Origin: Terriglobales bacterium
GTDB lineage: Bacteria; Acidobacteriota; Terriglobia; Terriglobales; Acidobacteriaceae
Assembly (NCBI GenBank): GCA_035561515.1
Contig: DATMXP010000009.1
Location: 62,001 to 126,000 of the forward strand
Direction of reading: 5' to 3'
Length of the DNA: 64,000 nt
Part shown: piece by piece, positions 16,543 through 25,516 of the stretch
Numbering within the stretch: the first letter of the stretch is position 1
Layout of the letters: each line of letters opens with the position of its first letter
Program-made: the position numbers and the translations under genes
Notes under the pieces: model-generated
What the model was told of the DNA's origin: nothing
The model's database searches: none
What the model saw: the letters and a program-made list of their open reading frames with translations, nothing else

Positions 16543-16681
16543 TCTTGGTTGTTGCTGCTGGATTGGGGTAGTTGGCGTCCATGTTCGGGCCTTGTGCACC
16601 GCTCCGCGTGAGTTTCTGGACATCTCCATAACGGACCAAAGCAGGTTTCACGTACGGCTTTCGGTTAGGATTTTCCCGCAT
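16532..16681 (-). CDS. Lasso-type RiPP precursor peptide
   Basis: Peptide of 49 residues. The leader MRENPNRKPYVKPALVRYG continues DVQKLTR and fits the lasso pattern YxxPxLxxxGxxxxxTx exactly: Tyr10, Pro13, Leu15, Gly19, Thr25. With Thr at -2, the core begins at Ser27. Its first nine residues are SGAQGPNMD, placing Asp at position 9, a standard macrolactam acceptor. A 14-residue tail follows, ANYPNPAATTKSGF. If cleavage were one residue later, Gly1-Asp8 would also be a legal ring. The ATG at 16681 has GAGG about 13 nt upstream. A TTG-initiated 72-residue version is less likely. No cyclase gene lies nearby, so final topology is uncertain. Confidence 0.78.
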   Translation of the reverse strand: MRENPNRKPYVKPALVRYGDVQKLTRSGAQGPNMDANYPNPAATTKSGF

Positions 16682-16715
16682 CTTTTCATCTGCCTCACAG
16701 CCCTGATTTTGCGCG

Positions 16716-16724
16716 ATTCTAGCA
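16716..16724 (-). promoter_or_regulatory. Extended -10 element for the precursor transcript
   Basis: On the minus strand the sequence reads TGCTAGAAT, a match to the extended -10 form TGnTAnnnT. It would start transcription near 16709, giving a leader of about 28 nt before the precursor ATG. No convincing -35 box is present, as is usual for extended -10 promoters. The remaining bases to 16904 also have to hold the dnaE promoter, which I could not place. Confidence 0.35.
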
Positions 16725-16904
16725 CACGCGTATCCGACATTTGTTGCCAAACTAGGCTCATGAAAGTAGCTGATTTAACCGTGTGGAACAGCATAGATAC
16801 CGGTCGCGGGGAGGCGGTTGGATATCGTTTTTTTCCACATATCGGCCCAGTTTTCCTGCCTAGGTAAGTTGGCCGGAGAGAACGTAAAATAGAAGTGACC
16901 TTCC

Positions 16905-19900
16905 ATGTCCCAATTCGTTCATCTTCATCTACATACCGACTATTCCATGCTCGACGGCGCTTGCGACGTCGACAAACTCGTAAAACACGTCAAGAAACTG
17001 GGGATGCCGGCGGTCGCTATGACCGACCATGGCAACATCTTCGGCGCGGTGAGCTTCTTCAATGCTGCCAAAGCCGAGGGCGTAAAGCCCATCATCGGAT
17101 GCGAACTTTACATTTCGAAGAAGGACGATCACGACATCAAGCGGACTCCTCCGGACGGTGATACCTATAATCACCTGCTCGTACTCGCCGAGAGCGAAGA
17201 GGGCTACCGGAATCTGGTAAAGATCACGAGTGAGGCATCGCTGCGCGGCTTCTACTACAAACCCCGCGTTAGCAAGCGTTTTCTTAACGATCATTCCAAG
17301 GGACTGATCGGCCTCTCCGGGTGCTTGAAGGGTGAAGTTGCAGAGCGCTTGATGGAAGGGAACTACGAAGCTTCGAAGAAGGCAGCGGGGCAGTTCTCGG
17401 AAATCTTTGGCAAGGGCAACTTCTACATGGAAGTCCAGAACCAGGGTCTGGACGAAGAGCGCGACATCCTACCGAACCAATACAAGATCGCCAAAGAACT
17501 GGGACTGCCCACAGTTGCCACCAACGACAGTCACTATCTCTGTGAGGATGACTGGCTCGCACAGGATGCGATGGTTTGCATCCAGACCGGAAAACTGTTG
17601 TCGGACGAAAATCGGATGAAGTTCAGGACCCACGATTTCTTCGTCAAGAGCTACGAGGAAATGCTGAAGGTCTTCGGCGATACCCCGGATGTGCTCTCGC
17701 GCACGCTCGATATTGCCGAGCGCTGCAACGTAAAGCTCAACAAGATTCCGAACCCGTTCCCGAAATTCGACGTTCCCGAAGGCTACGACATTGATTCGTA
17801 TTTCGAGCATGTCTGCCGCGAAGGCTTCGCCAAGCGCATGAACCTGCTGCGCGAGTTGCAGAGCCAGGGCAGGTTGAAGCATTCGTTCAGCGAATACGAG
17901 CAACGTCTGAAGTGGGAGATCGACATTATCAAGCAGATGAAGTTCCCTGGGTATTTCCTGATTGTGTGGGATTTCATCCGCTTCGCTAAGGAGAACAACA
18001 TTCCGGTGGGCCCAGGCCGTGGCTCGGCCGCAGGGTCTCTTGTCGCGTATTCAATGGCGATCACCGACGTGGATCCGTTGCAGAACAACCTTCTCTTCGA
18101 GAGGTTTCTGAATCCGGAACGCGTGTCCATGCCTGATATTGACGTGGACTTCTGCATGAACCGGCGTGAAAAGGTGATCCACTACGTAACCGAAAAGTAT
18201 GGCCGCGAGCAGGTGGCGCAGATCATCACGTTTGGAACGATGGCGTGCAAAGCAGCCATCAAGGACACCGGTCGCGTGATGGGCGTTCCGTTCAGCGAGA
18301 TGGATCGCATCGTCAAAATGGTGCCAGCTATGCTGAACATCACCATCGACCAGGCGCTTTCGGACTCACCGGCGTTAGCTGATGCGTATGAAAAAGAGCC
18401 GCAGGTGAAGGAAGTCATCGACACCGCGAAGAAGCTTGAAGGCCTTGTTCGTAATGCCGGAATGCACGCGGCGGGCGTGGTCATTTCTCCACAGCCGCTC
18501 ACCGATCTGGTTCCGCTCCACCTGACGAAGAACGACGAAATCGTGACCGCCTACGACATGAAGGCGGTCGAAAAGCTCGGCCTTCTGAAGATGGACTTCC
18601 TGGGCCTGACGACGCTGACGATCATCGATGACTGCCTGACCTTGATCGAGCAGGGGCATAAGAAGCGCATCGAGTTGGAAAAGCTTCCGACGGACGACAA
18701 ACTCACCTACGAGAAGGTGTTCCACAGCGGATTGACGTCTGGGGTGTTCCAGTTCGAATCGCACGGCATGAGAGACGTGTTGCGCCGCTACAAGCCCGAC
18801 ACAATCGAGGACCTTACCGCGCTGAACGCTCTTTACCGTCCCGGCCCGATCCAGGGCGGCATGATTGACGATTTCGTCGAACGCAAGCACGGGCGCCGCA
18901 AGGTCGAGTATGAACTTCCGGAACTCGAAGGAATTCTCAAGGAAACACTCGGCGTCATCGTGTATCAGGAACAGGTGATGCAGATCGCGAACGTTTTGGC
19001 GGGCTACTCACTCGGTGAAGCAGACCTGCTTCGTCGCGCGATGGGCAAGAAGATCGCCGAGGAAATGGCCAAGCAGCGGGAACGCTTCGTAAAAGGTGCG
19101 TTGGAGAAAGGCTTCCCTCAGAAAAAAATTGAGAAGATTTTCGATCTAATGGAGCAGTTCGCCGGGTACGGATTCAACAAGTCCCATTCGGCTGCATACG
19201 CCGTTCTGGCTTATCACACCGCTTATCTCAAGACCCACTATCCCGTGGAGTTCATGGCCGCGCTGTTGACCTCGGTGACCGGATCGACCGACGACGTGGT
19301 CAAGTACATCAACGAGTGTCGCGATATGGGGATCTCCGTTGAGCCACCCGATATCAACGTCTCCGACGCAAACTTCACCCCCCACGGCAACGCGATTCGG
19401 TTCGGCCTTGCGGCCGTGAAGAACGTGGGCCATAACGCAATTGAATCCATTGTGGCAGCACGCAAGGAACTGAGCGCGAACTTCTCTACTATTTACCAGG
19501 TCTGCGAAAAGGTTGATCTTCGCCTCTTAAACAAGCGAGTGCTTGAGTCGCTCATCAAATCCGGCGCCATGGATTCGCTCGGGCGTCGCTCGCAATTGAT
19601 GGCCGTATTGGACAAGGCAATCGAGCGAGCTCAGAAGGCGCACCGCGATGCTGAATCCGGCCAGCACGGGTTGTTCGGTGTTTTCGATGACGCTCCGACG
19701 ATGAAAGGCAATGGCAACGATACATTGCCTGAAGTCCCCGACTGGGATGAGCACACCCGGTTAGCTGCCGAGAAGGAAATACTCGGTTTCTTCATTACTG
19801 GCCATCCGATGGAGAAATACCAGAACAAGCTCCGCGATTTCCGCGCACTGAACACAGAAGATATCTGCGGGATGACCCAGTCCACCGGCAAGGACGAGAA

Positions 19901-20396
19901 TGTCACCACTGCCGGCGTCCTAACCGGAGTACGCGTTGCAAAGTCAAAGAAGGGCGATCTTTACGCGCAGGGCGCTATGGAGGATATGAACGGCAAAGTT
20001 GATTTCGTCTGCTTTGCTGACGCCTACAAGCGCTTGGCAGACAAGCTGAAGCTTGAAGTTCCAGTACTGATCAAGGCGGGGGTGAGAGTAGAAGAAGGCT
20101 CGAATCCCAAGTTGATGATCAGCGACATCACTCCACTTGACGAGGCGAAACCGAGACTCCCGAAGTCGATCCGCCTGAAACTTGCGGTAGAGCGCATGAG
20201 CGAAGGCACGGTAAACGAGTTACACCAGATTCTGACGGAGCATCGGGGAGAGGCCCGGCTGCTGTTTGACCTGGAGCGGACCGGCGACTTCATGGTGGTT
20301 ATGGATGCCGAAGGCTATAATGTAATGCCTGACTATGCGTTTATTTCGCGGGTCGAAGAGCTCTGCGGAAAAGGTACCGTGCGCGTAGTTGATTAG
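16905..20396 (+). CDS. dnaE: DNA polymerase III alpha subunit
   Basis: Replicative polymerase of 1163 residues, a typical DnaE length. The N-terminal PHP domain contains HLHTDYSMLDGA and MTDHGNIFG. The catalytic palm has GPGRGSAAGSLVAY and the acidic motif PDIDVDFCMNRREK. A later region has YQEQVMQIANVLAGY and the helix-hairpin-helix region follows. A C-terminal OB-fold segment begins TAGVLTGVRVAKSKKG (about 1005-1085). The ATG at 16905 gives the conserved start MSQFVHLHLHTDYS. It is divergent from the precursor gene and precedes accA by 56 bp. Housekeeping. Confidence 0.98.
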   Translation: MSQFVHLHLHTDYSMLDGACDVDKLVKHVKKLGMPAVAMTDHGNIFGAVSFFNAAKAEGVKPIIGCELYISKKDDHDIKRTPPDGDTYNHLLVLAESEEGYRNLVKITSEASLRGFYYKPRVSKRFLNDHSKGLIGLSGCLKGEVAERLMEGNYEASKKAAGQFSEIFGKGNFYMEVQNQGLDEERDILPNQYKIAKELGLPTVATNDSHYLCEDDWLAQDAMVCIQTGKLLSDENRMKFRTHDFFVKSYEEMLKVFGDTPDVLSRTLDIAERCNVKLNKIPNPFPKFDVPEGYDIDSYFEHVCREGFAKRMNLLRELQSQGRLKHSFSEYEQRLKWEIDIIKQMKFPGYFLIVWDFIRFAKENNIPVGPGRGSAAGSLVAYSMAITDVDPLQNNLLFERFLNPERVSMPDIDVDFCMNRREKVIHYVTEKYGREQVAQIITFGTMACKAAIKDTGRVMGVPFSEMDRIVKMVPAMLNITIDQALSDSPALADAYEKEPQVKEVIDTAKKLEGLVRNAGMHAAGVVISPQPLTDLVPLHLTKNDEIVTAYDMKAVEKLGLLKMDFLGLTTLTIIDDCLTLIEQGHKKRIELEKLPTDDKLTYEKVFHSGLTSGVFQFESHGMRDVLRRYKPDTIEDLTALNALYRPGPIQGGMIDDFVERKHGRRKVEYELPELEGILKETLGVIVYQEQVMQIANVLAGYSLGEADLLRRAMGKKIAEEMAKQRERFVKGALEKGFPQKKIEKIFDLMEQFAGYGFNKSHSAAYAVLAYHTAYLKTHYPVEFMAALLTSVTGSTDDVVKYINECRDMGISVEPPDINVSDANFTPHGNAIRFGLAAVKNVGHNAIESIVAARKELSANFSTIYQVCEKVDLRLLNKRVLESLIKSGAMDSLGRRSQLMAVLDKAIERAQKAHRDAESGQHGLFGVFDDAPTMKGNGNDTLPEVPDWDEHTRLAAEKEILGFFITGHPMEKYQNKLRDFRALNTEDICGMTQSTGKDENVTTAGVLTGVRVAKSKKGDLYAQGAMEDMNGKVDFVCFADAYKRLADKLKLEVPVLIKAGVRVEEGSNPKLMISDITPLDEAKPRLPKSIRLKLAVERMSEGTVNELHQILTEHRGEARLLFDLERTGDFMVVMDAEGYNVMPDYAFISRVEELCGKGTVRVVD

Positions 20397-20452
20397 TGCA
20401 GGGCAGTCTGCACTGGGAACGGAACGACGTAGAGATCCCCCAAGGAGTATTC

Positions 20453-21502
20453 ATGGCCGCTCCCGGAATGTCTTACGTACAAGAATTGATCGACGCAGGC
20501 ATCGAGCAAATTAGAAACGATGCCGGGAACGGATCACTGGAAAAGATGGAATCGGCGACAAAGGCCCAGCAGGAACTCGAGAAAATAGAGAAGCAGATCA
20601 CCCAACTGGAATCGCTCGCCGGAGTAAATTCCGACGCTCACCGCCAGTTGGCATCGCTGCATGAGCAGGTAAACGCCCTGCGCGCGCAGATTACCGTGCA
20701 CCTGGATTCCTGGAAACGCACTGAACTCGCTCGGCATCCGCAGCGTCCTTATACCTTGGATTACATTGAGCGCATTTTCACCGACTTCAGCGAGATCCAC
20801 GGTGACAGGCGATATTCAGACGATCCGGCCATTGTGGTCGGCATGGCGAAGTTCCATGGTGAACCGGTTCTTGTCCTCGGTACGCAAAAGGGTCGCGATA
20901 CAAAGCAGAAGGTCTACCGGAATTTCGGTATGCCGAACCCGGAAGGATATCGGAAAGCCATCCGGGCGATGAAGATCGCTGAGAAGTTTGGCCGCCCCGT
21001 ATTCACGCTTGTGGATGTTCCGGGTGCCTATCCCGGACTGGGCGCCGAAGAACGCGGCCAGGCAGAGGCTATCGCTTACAATCTTCGCGAGATGGCGCGG
21101 TTGAAAGTCCCGATCATCACGGCCATTACCGGTGAAGGTGGTAGCGGCGGAGCGTTGGCCATTGCCGTGGCGGATCGCGTTCTCATCCTGGACAACGCTA
21201 TCTACAGTGTGATTTCGCCCGAAGGTTGCGCTTCCATCATGTGGCGCGATGCCTCCAAGCGCGACGTGGCGGCCGAAGCCATGAAGATCACAGCACCTGA
21301 CCTCCGTAAGCTGGGCTTGATTGACGACGTAGTGCCGGAGCCTGCGGGCGGAGCACACAACGACTATGACGAAGCCGCCCGGCTGCTTGACGAGTCGCTG
21401 AAGAAGCATTTCGACGAGTTGAAGGGAAAGTCCGCGGATGAACTCGTGAAATCGCGGTATGAGAAATTCCGCACAATGGCGCGTTTCTTCAACGAAGTGT
21501 AA
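20453..21502 (+). CDS. accA: Acetyl-CoA carboxylase carboxyltransferase alpha subunit
   Basis: Alpha subunit (349 residues) of the carboxyltransferase that moves CO2 from biotin to acetyl-CoA, making malonyl-CoA for fatty acid synthesis. The N-terminal coiled region is followed by RPYTLDYIERIFTDFSEIHG, PVFTLVDVPGAYPGLGAEER and the oxyanion-hole stretch TGEGGSGGALAIAVADRV. The ATG at 20453 has AAGGAG six bases upstream, so it is preferred over an in-frame upstream start at 20396 that abuts the dnaE stop. The accA-after-dnaE order is common in bacteria. The partner accD is not in the window. Confidence 0.97.
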   Translation: MAAPGMSYVQELIDAGIEQIRNDAGNGSLEKMESATKAQQELEKIEKQITQLESLAGVNSDAHRQLASLHEQVNALRAQITVHLDSWKRTELARHPQRPYTLDYIERIFTDFSEIHGDRRYSDDPAIVVGMAKFHGEPVLVLGTQKGRDTKQKVYRNFGMPNPEGYRKAIRAMKIAEKFGRPVFTLVDVPGAYPGLGAEERGQAEAIAYNLREMARLKVPIITAITGEGGSGGALAIAVADRVLILDNAIYSVISPEGCASIMWRDASKRDVAAEAMKITAPDLRKLGLIDDVVPEPAGGAHNDYDEAARLLDESLKKHFDELKGKSADELVKSRYEKFRTMARFFNEV

Positions 21503-21628
21503 TTTCCATTTCCTCACAAATCGATGAGTATGGGTCACACACCCCGTGTGACCTCTCACGTCCTGAGCACGTATAATGAATCTCATCTCCCTGCCAACGT
21601 AATGCACATTGGGGTGAAAGGTCAGGTC

Positions 21629-23467
21629 ATGGCTACGACCGATTTATCAGTTCACGACCTCGGCAGTGGCAGAGAAGGCCAGCGGGTGGTGAACGACTGG
21701 AGCCTTCAGGTTGCTACTGTCAACGGGTCCGGTTCGCAATCCGCGAACACAGTAATTCTGCGCACGCTTTTTCAGATGGGAGTTCCGGTTTCAGGCAAGA
21801 ACCTGTTTCCGTCCAATATTGCCGGGCTGCCCACGTGGTACACCATCCGCGCCAATAAGCACGGCTATATCGCGCGAAAAAAAGAAATCGATTTTGTGGT
21901 CGCGATGAATCCTGAGACGGGGATTGAGGATGTCAAATCCCTTGCTCCCGGCGCCGCGGTGCTCTACGACGAACCTCTGAACCTGCGAGCGGTTCGCGAT
22001 GACGTTACGTTTTATTCCGTTCCTTTTGACAAGCTGGTCGGCACCGTCTGTCCCGACGCTAAGCTGCGCAAATTAGTAAAGAACATGTTGTACCCCGGCA
22101 TCCTCGGCCATTTGCTCGGTCTCGACATGGCGGAGATGGAAAGGGCCATCCGTAGGCAGTTCGGAAAGAAACAGAAGGCCGCCGACCTCAACGTGAACGC
22201 TGCGAAAGCGGGCTACGACTACGCGGTAGCCAATCTTCAGAAGCAGGATCCGTTCTGGGTGGAACGGATGGACGAGAACAAGGGCAAGATCATCATCGAC
22301 GGTAACTCCGCGGCCGCCTTGGGCTCGATGTTCGCCGGCGTCACGGTCGTGACCTGGTATCCGATTACGCCGTCGTCCTCGCTGGTCGAATCGTTAATCG
22401 ATTACATGAAGAAGTACCGGATCGGCCCTGACGGCAAGAGTACTTTTGCCATCGTCCAGGCCGAGGACGAACTCGCTGCGGTTGGAATGGTGATTGGTGC
22501 CGGCTGGGCGGGAGCGCGCTCCATGACTGCTACGGCGGGTCCGGGCATCTCGCTGATGGCCGAGTTCACGGGACTTGGATACTACGTGGAAGTGCCCGCT
22601 GTCATTTGGGACATTCAGCGCGTAGGGCCTTCCACCGGTCTGCCAACGCGTACCTCGCAGGGCGACGTGCTTTCTACCGCTTATCTCTCCCATGGAGATA
22701 CCAAACACATCCTGCTGTTTCCCAGCATGCCGGAAGAATGCTTCTCAATGGCGTCGGAGGCTTTCGACCTCGCGGAACGATTCCAAACGCCTGTCTTCGT
22801 GATGTCGGATCTGGATCTCGGGATGAACAACTGGATGGCACATCCGTTTGAGTATCCGACGAAGCCGATTGAACGTGGAAAAGTGCTGAGCAAGGAAGAC
22901 CTGGATCGTCTGGGCGGATTCGCACGCTACAAAGACGTCGATGGCGACGGCGTGGGATATCGTACGCTGCCCGGTATTGATCACCCAGCTGGCGCATGGT
23001 TTGCGCGTGGCAGCGGTCACAACGAGAAAGGCCAGTACAGTGAGCGTCCCGACGACTACGTCAACAACGTGGATCGTCTCGCGCACAAAATTGATACAGC
23101 GCGTGGCTTTGTCCCCAAGCCGCAGATCGTGGCCAACGGAACTTCGAAAGTGGGAGTGATCGCGTACGGTACCACACATTGGGCGATGACGGAGAGCCGC
23201 GACCAGCTCAAGAAGGAATACGACATGGATGTGGACTACCTGCGCGTCCGTTCGTTTCCGTTCACGACCGAGGTGCATGAATTCGTGACAAGTCACGATC
23301 GCGTGTACGTCGTAGATCAGAACCGTGATGGTCAGATGCGCGATCTCCTCAAACTGGATCTCGATCCGACGCAGAGCACCAAGTTACGTAGCGTACGCCA
23401 CTACAACGGCCTACCGATCGACGCTCGCAGCATCACCGACGAGATTGTGTCACAGGAGGGCAAATAA
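21629..23467 (+). CDS. korA: 2-oxoacid:ferredoxin oxidoreductase, fused gamma-alpha subunit
   Basis: Protein of 612 residues joining the gamma domain (about 1-200, with VATVNGSGSQSANTVILRTL) to the alpha domain (about 215-610). The alpha domain carries GNSAAALGSMFAGVTVVTWY followed by PITPSSSLVESL, and GPGISLMAEFTGLGYYVEVP. With the beta subunit it oxidatively decarboxylates a 2-oxoacid, probably 2-oxoglutarate, to an acyl-CoA and reduces ferredoxin. The ATG at 21629 has AAAGG upstream; a longer in-frame start at 21524 lacks support. It is followed by the beta gene after one base. Substrate choice between 2-oxoglutarate and other 2-oxoacids is not settled by sequence. Confidence 0.92.
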   Translation: MATTDLSVHDLGSGREGQRVVNDWSLQVATVNGSGSQSANTVILRTLFQMGVPVSGKNLFPSNIAGLPTWYTIRANKHGYIARKKEIDFVVAMNPETGIEDVKSLAPGAAVLYDEPLNLRAVRDDVTFYSVPFDKLVGTVCPDAKLRKLVKNMLYPGILGHLLGLDMAEMERAIRRQFGKKQKAADLNVNAAKAGYDYAVANLQKQDPFWVERMDENKGKIIIDGNSAAALGSMFAGVTVVTWYPITPSSSLVESLIDYMKKYRIGPDGKSTFAIVQAEDELAAVGMVIGAGWAGARSMTATAGPGISLMAEFTGLGYYVEVPAVIWDIQRVGPSTGLPTRTSQGDVLSTAYLSHGDTKHILLFPSMPEECFSMASEAFDLAERFQTPVFVMSDLDLGMNNWMAHPFEYPTKPIERGKVLSKEDLDRLGGFARYKDVDGDGVGYRTLPGIDHPAGAWFARGSGHNEKGQYSERPDDYVNNVDRLAHKIDTARGFVPKPQIVANGTSKVGVIAYGTTHWAMTESRDQLKKEYDMDVDYLRVRSFPFTTEVHEFVTSHDRVYVVDQNRDGQMRDLLKLDLDPTQSTKLRSVRHYNGLPIDARSITDEIVSQEGK

Positions 23468-23468
23468 C

Positions 23469-24515
23469 ATGGCATCGACCCCAACCTCCACTCCAGCTCC
23501 CAAGACTAACCGAGTCGGGCTGACCGTCATCGAGTACAAGGGCGGTAAAACCACGCTGTGCGCCGGCTGCGGACACAATGCGATCTCCGAACGCATCATC
23601 GACGCGATGTTTGAGATGGGTGTCGAACCCCATCGTGTCATCAAGATGTCGGGCATCGGATGTTCGTCGAAGAGCCCGGCGTACTTCATGAGCAAGTCGC
23701 ACAGCTTCAACTCGGTACACGGACGCATGCCGTCCGTCACCACGGGCGCCCTGCTTGCGAACAAGAATCTGCTGGCACTCGGTGTCAGCGGCGACGGCGA
23801 TACGGCCTCAATCGGGATTGGTCAATTTGTTCACCTGATGCGGCGCAATTTGCCGATGATTTATATCATCGAAGACAACGGCGTGTACGGCCTCACGAAG
23901 GGCCAGTTTTCCGCCACCGCCGATCTTGGTTCGGTCTTGAAGACTGGCGTTATCAACGACCTGCCACCGATCGATACCTGTGCGATGGCCATCAGCCTGG
24001 GTGCGACGTTCGTCGGACGCTCTTTCTCCGGCGACAAGAGGCAACTGCTCTCCATGCTGAAGGCCGCAATTGCCCATAAGGGAACGGTCATGCTCGACGT
24101 TATCTCTCCGTGCGTGACCTTCAATGACCACGAGGGCTCGACCAAGTCGTACAAGTTCACGAAGGATCACGAGGAGCCTCTGCACGACATTACGTTCGTC
24201 CCGGCATTCGAAGACATAAGCGTGGAATACAACGCCGGCCAGACGATCGATGTCACTATGCACGACGGATCGTCCCTGCGGCTCCACAAACTCGAGGAAG
24301 ACTACGACCCCACCAGCAAACTTCAGGCGCTCAGTCGGTTGGCAAAAGCGCATGAAGAGGGCGAGATTCTGACCGGGGTTCTGTACGTGAACCCGAGTGC
24401 GCCAAGTTTCATCGATCTGCTCAATGTGACGGATGATTCGCTGGCAACGTTACCGGAATCGAGAGTTCGTCCTTCGCGGCAGGTCCTGGAAGAGTGCATG
24501 GAAGCCTTGCGATAG
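23469..24515 (+). CDS. korB: 2-oxoacid:ferredoxin oxidoreductase beta subunit
   Basis: TPP-binding subunit of 348 residues. Cluster or cofactor residues lie in TTLCAGCGHNAISERI, and SGIGCSSKSPAYFM follows. The TPP/Mg motif is GVSGDGDTASIGIGQFVHL, ending in EDNGVYGLTKGQFSAT. The ATG at 23469 has GGAGG upstream and gives the conserved start; a longer frame beginning inside korA is rejected. It forms an operon with korA and ends just before a strong terminator. Confidence 0.94.
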   Translation: MASTPTSTPAPKTNRVGLTVIEYKGGKTTLCAGCGHNAISERIIDAMFEMGVEPHRVIKMSGIGCSSKSPAYFMSKSHSFNSVHGRMPSVTTGALLANKNLLALGVSGDGDTASIGIGQFVHLMRRNLPMIYIIEDNGVYGLTKGQFSATADLGSVLKTGVINDLPPIDTCAMAISLGATFVGRSFSGDKRQLLSMLKAAIAHKGTVMLDVISPCVTFNDHEGSTKSYKFTKDHEEPLHDITFVPAFEDISVEYNAGQTIDVTMHDGSSLRLHKLEEDYDPTSKLQALSRLAKAHEEGEILTGVLYVNPSAPSFIDLLNVTDDSLATLPESRVRPSRQVLEECMEALR

Positions 24516-24537
24516 ACGTGCTTGAAAGCAGCAAAGA

Positions 24538-24560
24538 AGCCCGCTCGTAAGCGGGCTTTT
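24538..24560 (+). terminator. Intrinsic terminator after korB
   Basis: A perfect 8-bp stem AGCCCGCT / AGCGGGCT with the loop CGTA is followed directly by TTTT. It lies 23 bp after the korB stop and just before the convergent DUF2911 gene. Confidence 0.9.
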
Positions 24561-24579
24561 GTTGTTTACGGCAAAAGTC

Positions 24580-25134
24580 TTAGTGAGCCGTGATCGGCGT
24601 AGTGACCTTTGTGCTCTCCCATTCAAAGACCATATCGGCCTTCTTGTCGCCGGTCTTGTTGAGCGTAATAGTGAATTGCGGAACCGCGGAAGAAGTCTTT
24701 CCCGCTTTTACCTTCGTGCGTCCGAGGTCCTGTTTCTCGTCGTACTGAGTACCCCATTCACCGGTCGCCTTGCTGATGACAATCGTCCACTCGTTCTCGC
24801 CAGGGATAGAGAACATCGTGTACTTGCCTGCCGGAACGTGCAGATCGTTGACCATCACATCGCCATCGGTGACGAAGGTGGTCGCTTCATTTGCGCCGGT
24901 ACGCCATACCTGTCCATAAGGGACCACGCCACCAAAGATCTTGCGCGTCGCGCCCGTCTTGGGATCGGCGACCTTCGGACGGCTGTAGTCGATGGTAATT
25001 TTCTTTCCGGTGCTGAAAGTTACGGTTGCTGAACCCGGGGGGCTTGGACGCTTGCTTTTATCCTGCTGGGCGTAAACCAGCATTGCGATAAGAACAAAAA
25101 CGCCAAGATATCCAACTACTGCGAACTTCCGCAT
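24580..25134 (-). CDS. DUF2911 secreted protein
   Basis: Protein of 184 residues with an N-terminal signal peptide (MRKFAVVGYLGVFVLIAMLV, cleavage probably near AQQD). The body matches the DUF2911 family, with KITIDYSRPKVADPKTGATR, VPYGQVWRTGANEATTF and the later HVPAGKYTMFSIPGENEWT. The function of the family is unknown; it is probably periplasmic. The ATG at 25134 has AGGAGG upstream, so a 17-residue longer version is rejected. Confidence 0.88.
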   Translation of the reverse strand: MRKFAVVGYLGVFVLIAMLVYAQQDKSKRPSPPGSATVTFSTGKKITIDYSRPKVADPKTGATRKIFGGVVPYGQVWRTGANEATTFVTDGDVMVNDLHVPAGKYTMFSIPGENEWTIVISKATGEWGTQYDEKQDLGRTKVKAGKTSSAVPQFTITLNKTGDKKADMVFEWESTKVTTPITAH

Positions 25135-25242
25135 GTTTCCTCCTGAAGAATCGGTTACATGAATTGACTGCGTACAGATCAGCATCCCACTCTGCTGGCT
25201 GGGAAATTATCCCAGATCACGAGCGGGCCTTACAATCGAGGG

Positions 25243-25503
25243 ATGTCAGCTTTCGAAAACTACCGGGACGAACTGGAAAAGTACGAGTTCATGATGGGTA
25301 CGGCGCGGGGACGACTTGCCGTGACCCAGGACATTGTCACCGATGCCATGGCACTCATCGGACAACATGGCGTTTATTGCCAATCGCAACGCTTTCCAGG
25401 AAAACCGGCCATGGACATACGACTGGTGATGAAGTCGCTCACTGAAGCGAAAGAGCTCATCAGTAGTGTGATGCAAGAACTAAACCGTCAAAAAGAAACT
25501 TAG
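25243..25503 (+). CDS. Small hypothetical protein
   Basis: Protein of 86 residues, mostly helical and charged, with two cysteine-free helices around HGVYCQSQRFPGKPAMDIRL. No signal peptide or membrane segment is present. It starts with ATG at 25243 and sits between DUF2911 and DoxX genes that both read the other way. I do not recognise the family. It could be a conserved acidobacterial protein or a chance frame. Confidence 0.5.
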   Translation: MSAFENYRDELEKYEFMMGTARGRLAVTQDIVTDAMALIGQHGVYCQSQRFPGKPAMDIRLVMKSLTEAKELISSVMQELNRQKET

Positions 25504-25516
25504 GGCAAGCGCATCT

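Noticed and set aside
13000..16700. A hidden lasso cyclase (AsnB-like) in the RiPP cluster
   Set aside because: All space is filled by the listed genes; no frame shows an asparagine-synthetase ATP-binding motif on either strand.
16682..16750. Longer 72-residue precursor starting at TTG 16750
   Set aside because: The extra 23 residues overlap the extended -10 element and precede a good ATG; lasso leaders are normally short.
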